Of a DNA stretch of 64,000 nucleotides, positions 61,545 to 64,000 are shown piece after piece. Source of the DNA: Plectrocnemia conspersa (Eukaryota; Arthropoda; Insecta; Trichoptera; Polycentropodidae); contig VTFK01000045.1 of NCBI GenBank assembly GCA_009617715.1, positions 806,001 through 870,000 of the forward strand. The letters are read 5' to 3'. The notes under the pieces were generated by a model. It did no database searches, was not told where the DNA came from, and worked only from the letters and a program-made list of their open reading frames with translations. Position 1 is the first letter of the stretch, and every line of letters begins with the position of its first letter. A program made the translations under genes and the position numbers.

Positions 61545-62030
61545 AACTGGCGACTCGCCGTAGATATGGCCGACGTCCTCGCTGTTATCGCCAATTAATT
61601 AACGCACAATTAAAGTCGGGGCGCACGCGGAAGCGCGGCGTTGCGGTGTCGCGGGGTGGGATCTGTTTTCGCTCGTGGAGGGGTGCAGTGCGGACGGGGG
61701 GGGGGGGGGCGGGCGCCGGGTGCAGCGCCGCCCCGCGTGTTGTGGCAGGTCCGGACCGCTCGCGAACGCCGCTCTGCCGTTCAGTCGCTGTTCGGCACTC
61801 GGCCGGGCGACATGTGTTCACCGACTCAGCTGCGCTAGTCCATGGCGCTTTCGTTGCAACCGACCGGACAAGGACGCGGTGAGTCCCGATGCATTTCCTC
61901 GTTTTCCACTTTCCGCTATTCTCGCGTTCCGCCGCCGCGCCGCCTACCGGCGATTTTTAACAACTTTTTCGTTTGTTTATTTTGTATTATCGCGCACGTC
62001 AATTCGAATTTAATTAATTAATGCCCGCCG
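61545..62030 (+). promoter_or_regulatory. CpG-rich promoter island of a downstream gene
   Basis: The most GC- and CpG-rich stretch in the window, standing in AT-rich DNA. It has an arthropod initiator TTCAGT with +1 A at about 61783, and ACATG at +28 to +32 (61810-61814, one mismatch to the RGWYV form of the DPE). A poly-G run lies near 61697-61710 and ATGGCCGAC near 61566. Frames of 65-112 codons open on both strands are a by-product of GC content. No TATA box is seen at the right distance. Confidence 0.55.
61783..61878 (+). other. Probable first exon of an unidentified plus-strand gene
   Basis: From the inferred start at 61783 to a strong donor, GCG|GTGAGT, with GT at 61879-61880. The exon carries a short upstream frame (ATG at 61812, nine codons including stop) and then ATG at 61842-61844 in good context (TCCATGG). 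That frame stays open to the donor for 12 codons plus one base (MALSLQPTGQGR). It is therefore either a 5' UTR exon or the first coding exon of a protein whose remaining exons lie beyond the window. Identity unknown. Confidence 0.4.
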
Positions 62031-63296
62031 CGAAATTGCATTACGACCAAAAATAGTGACACACGAAACAAAATGTCGGAAGCCAAATATGGAAACCTAA
62101 TCCAATTTACTGTTTGTATCAAACTGAAATTTTGCTTAGGTTTCCTAACCCACTTTATGTATATTTTAATCTAACCGTCGAAGCGCCAAAAAATAGGAAG
62201 CCATAATTAAACCGATTGTGAATTATAGCAATTAGATTAAAACGCCCGTGGATTCGTATGTGTGTGTGAGCGTTATTTTATTTATATTGCACTATCAGTG
62301 TGTATTTTGTTTATAATGCACTATCAGTGTGTTTGTGTTATTTATTAGTTCGTGAACATGTGCTCTATATTATAATAATTCAAACAAATATTATTAATAT
62401 TACAGATTAAAACTATCTAAAAAGTCAGTAATTAAGTTGTGCATCAATCATAACCACATTTCTTTATATTGCTTATTAATGTTTTTATTTGTTTTTATCC
62501 TTAACTGTATTAAAAATATTTACTTCACATTTAATTATTGACATATTTTATTACCAAACATACATTTTTTGAGAGTAAAATTAGTTACTTTTAATAAAAC
62601 TCAATAATGTACACATTTATTTATATATCAATTAAATTTCATAGAAATTTATATGATTTATTAAATTTTTAATAAACATTTATTTATAATAAACGGTCAG
62701 TAATTAATTTATTTATTTAAAGTGATATACGATTTTTTTAGTACCTAAATATTTAAAATCATATTACTATTATAATTTTTGTAAAAATAACAATCTGTCA
62801 AAATTCAATAGACCGTTGAAATTAAAAGAACAAACTATTAATATGTTTAATTAATTATCTGACCAAAATCGAACAATGTTATATTGACTTTTCAGTTACA
62901 TTATTAATTCTGTTAATTTAAAATTTATTTAAAAAAAAATCCACAGATGAATTATTATTTAATTAAAATTAAATTACAATCACTTTAATATAAAAATATA
63001 TTTAAATGATAAATACATATTTCTAATTTTACGACATGAAATAAATGATTAAATGCTAATAATTAATTACTCAGTGATTTACAAAACTATTATTTATATG
63101 AATTAAAAAAATAAGGATCTTACAAATTTACAATTTCTCTCGACAAAATTTCGGTTATATCCCATTTTTTAATTTGTCAACGTTGTTTTTTTATGAATAA
63201 TCAAAATTTTTAAGCAATTCGCGAATTTATAATGGAATAACATTTTATTAGATTTTTTTACATAAATGTCTAAATATATGTTATTTTATTATAAAC
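62031..63296 (+). other. AT-rich DNA, probable first intron
   Basis: TTTATA(A/T)TGCACTATCAGTGTGT is duplicated at 62281-62303 and 62310-62332. No exon recognised. Confidence 0.45.
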
Positions 63297-64000
63297 AGTA
63301 TAAGAAGCATTGGTTATATTCTGGCGAAAATTTTACATATACTATAACCTAATATTTATGCATATAATTATATTTAATAAAAATATGTTTAAAAATATAC
63401 ATTTTTAACAATTTATTCAAAAATTATTTGAGAAATAATTTTTCTGACGAAATTATTAGTAACAAATTAGCAAACATATGTATAGTGTTATATTTATTCA
63501 TATGCACTGAATAATATTATATTAACCGAATGACATTATCTTAAAATTTTACAAACCCTTTTTGATTCGATATTTAACAATTTTTATATTTTATATTTTA
63601 ATTTGAAAGCTGTATTTTTATGAAATTGTTAATAGTATTTGTAAATGTAAATGATTAAAAAAACAACTGTTTTCAACAATTTATTCTCGAATAGTTTTTA
63701 AAACACTTTTTACATTCTGATGAAATTATTAGTAATAAATGTGCAAATATATGCATAGTATTATATTTATTCATATGCACTGAATAATATATTATCTTAA
63801 TGATTCTATATTTAGCAATTTATTCAAAAATAATTTAAAAACCACTATATTTTTATAAAATTGTAAATGTGTAAATTACCCTAAATTAATAAAATAAACA
63901 GTTTTTAACCATTTTTAAAAAATAGTATTTAAACCACTATTTGCATTCTAACGATTTTTAACAGTAATATGTGTTCTTAAGTATAGTATTATATTTAATT
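63297..64000. repeat. Degenerate tandem array at the right edge
   Basis: Related units begin at about 63444, 63717 and 63947, each TCT(G/A)A(C/T)GA..., with TTATATTTATTCATATGCAC and CTGAATAATAT shared by the first two. CAATTTATTC precedes each at about 63408, 63678 and 63820. Spacing is 230-273 bp. The array runs off the window. Confidence 0.65.

Noticed and set aside
61585..62013. Several 65-112 codon frames on both strands of the CpG island
   Set aside because: GC-rich sequence is stop-poor in all frames; the promoter/first-exon reading explains the island better.

Overview
This window looks like AT-rich arthropod nuclear DNA, almost certainly from an insect. The evidence is a spliced eIF3m gene with GT-AG introns, short GC-richer islands in an AT-rich background, and remains of typical insect transposons (Tc1, mariner, pogo/Tigger, hAT, piggyBac, jockey-like LINEs). 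The order of insect cannot be fixed from what I can see. I found no bacterial operons, CRISPR arrays, rRNA or convincing tRNA genes.

Layout. (1) Left edge, 1-1960: the 5' part of eIF3m on the minus strand. It has three coding exons (1724-1768, 1428-1607, 811-905) and runs off the left edge; a dead Tc1 transposase lies in intron 2. (2) About 2-61.5 kb: a gene desert of roughly 59 kb. It holds two kinds of material. One is transposon debris: a piggyBac-type MITE; a LINE carrying two nested hAT MITEs; at least five fragments of one jockey-like LINE family; a Tigger element that has lost its catalytic core; a pogo/jerky pseudogene; two mariner remnants; two hAT transposase pseudogenes, one split by a MITE; foldback elements; and degenerate tandem repeats. 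The other is a series of 150-600 bp GC-richer islands without recognisable protein. They reuse short motifs (AAGGGTTG and its complement, ACAATGG, GCCAT/ATGGC, TAATTA, GGATTA) and look like cis-regulatory modules. (3) Right end, 61545-62030: a CpG-rich island with an arthropod-type initiator and a strong splice donor. This is probably the promoter and first exon of a plus-strand gene whose AT-rich first intron continues past the window, ending in a degenerate tandem array.

Reading. The eIF3m gene is the only firmly identified host gene. The rest fits the long regulatory flank of a developmentally regulated gene starting near 61.78 kb, but that gene cannot be identified here. The most unusual signals are an 18-position composite motif (AAGGGTTGAA, four variable bases, GCTAATGC) occurring identically about 10 kb apart, one copy forming an arm of a perfect 16-bp hairpin; a cluster of AAGGGTT sites at 25.1-25.6 kb; an inverted pair of TTACCGGTAAT sites; and a four-site GGATTA cluster. 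I did not find a convincing new protein-coding system. One small basic 57-codon ORF at 58.44 kb has codon-like composition and deserves a look.
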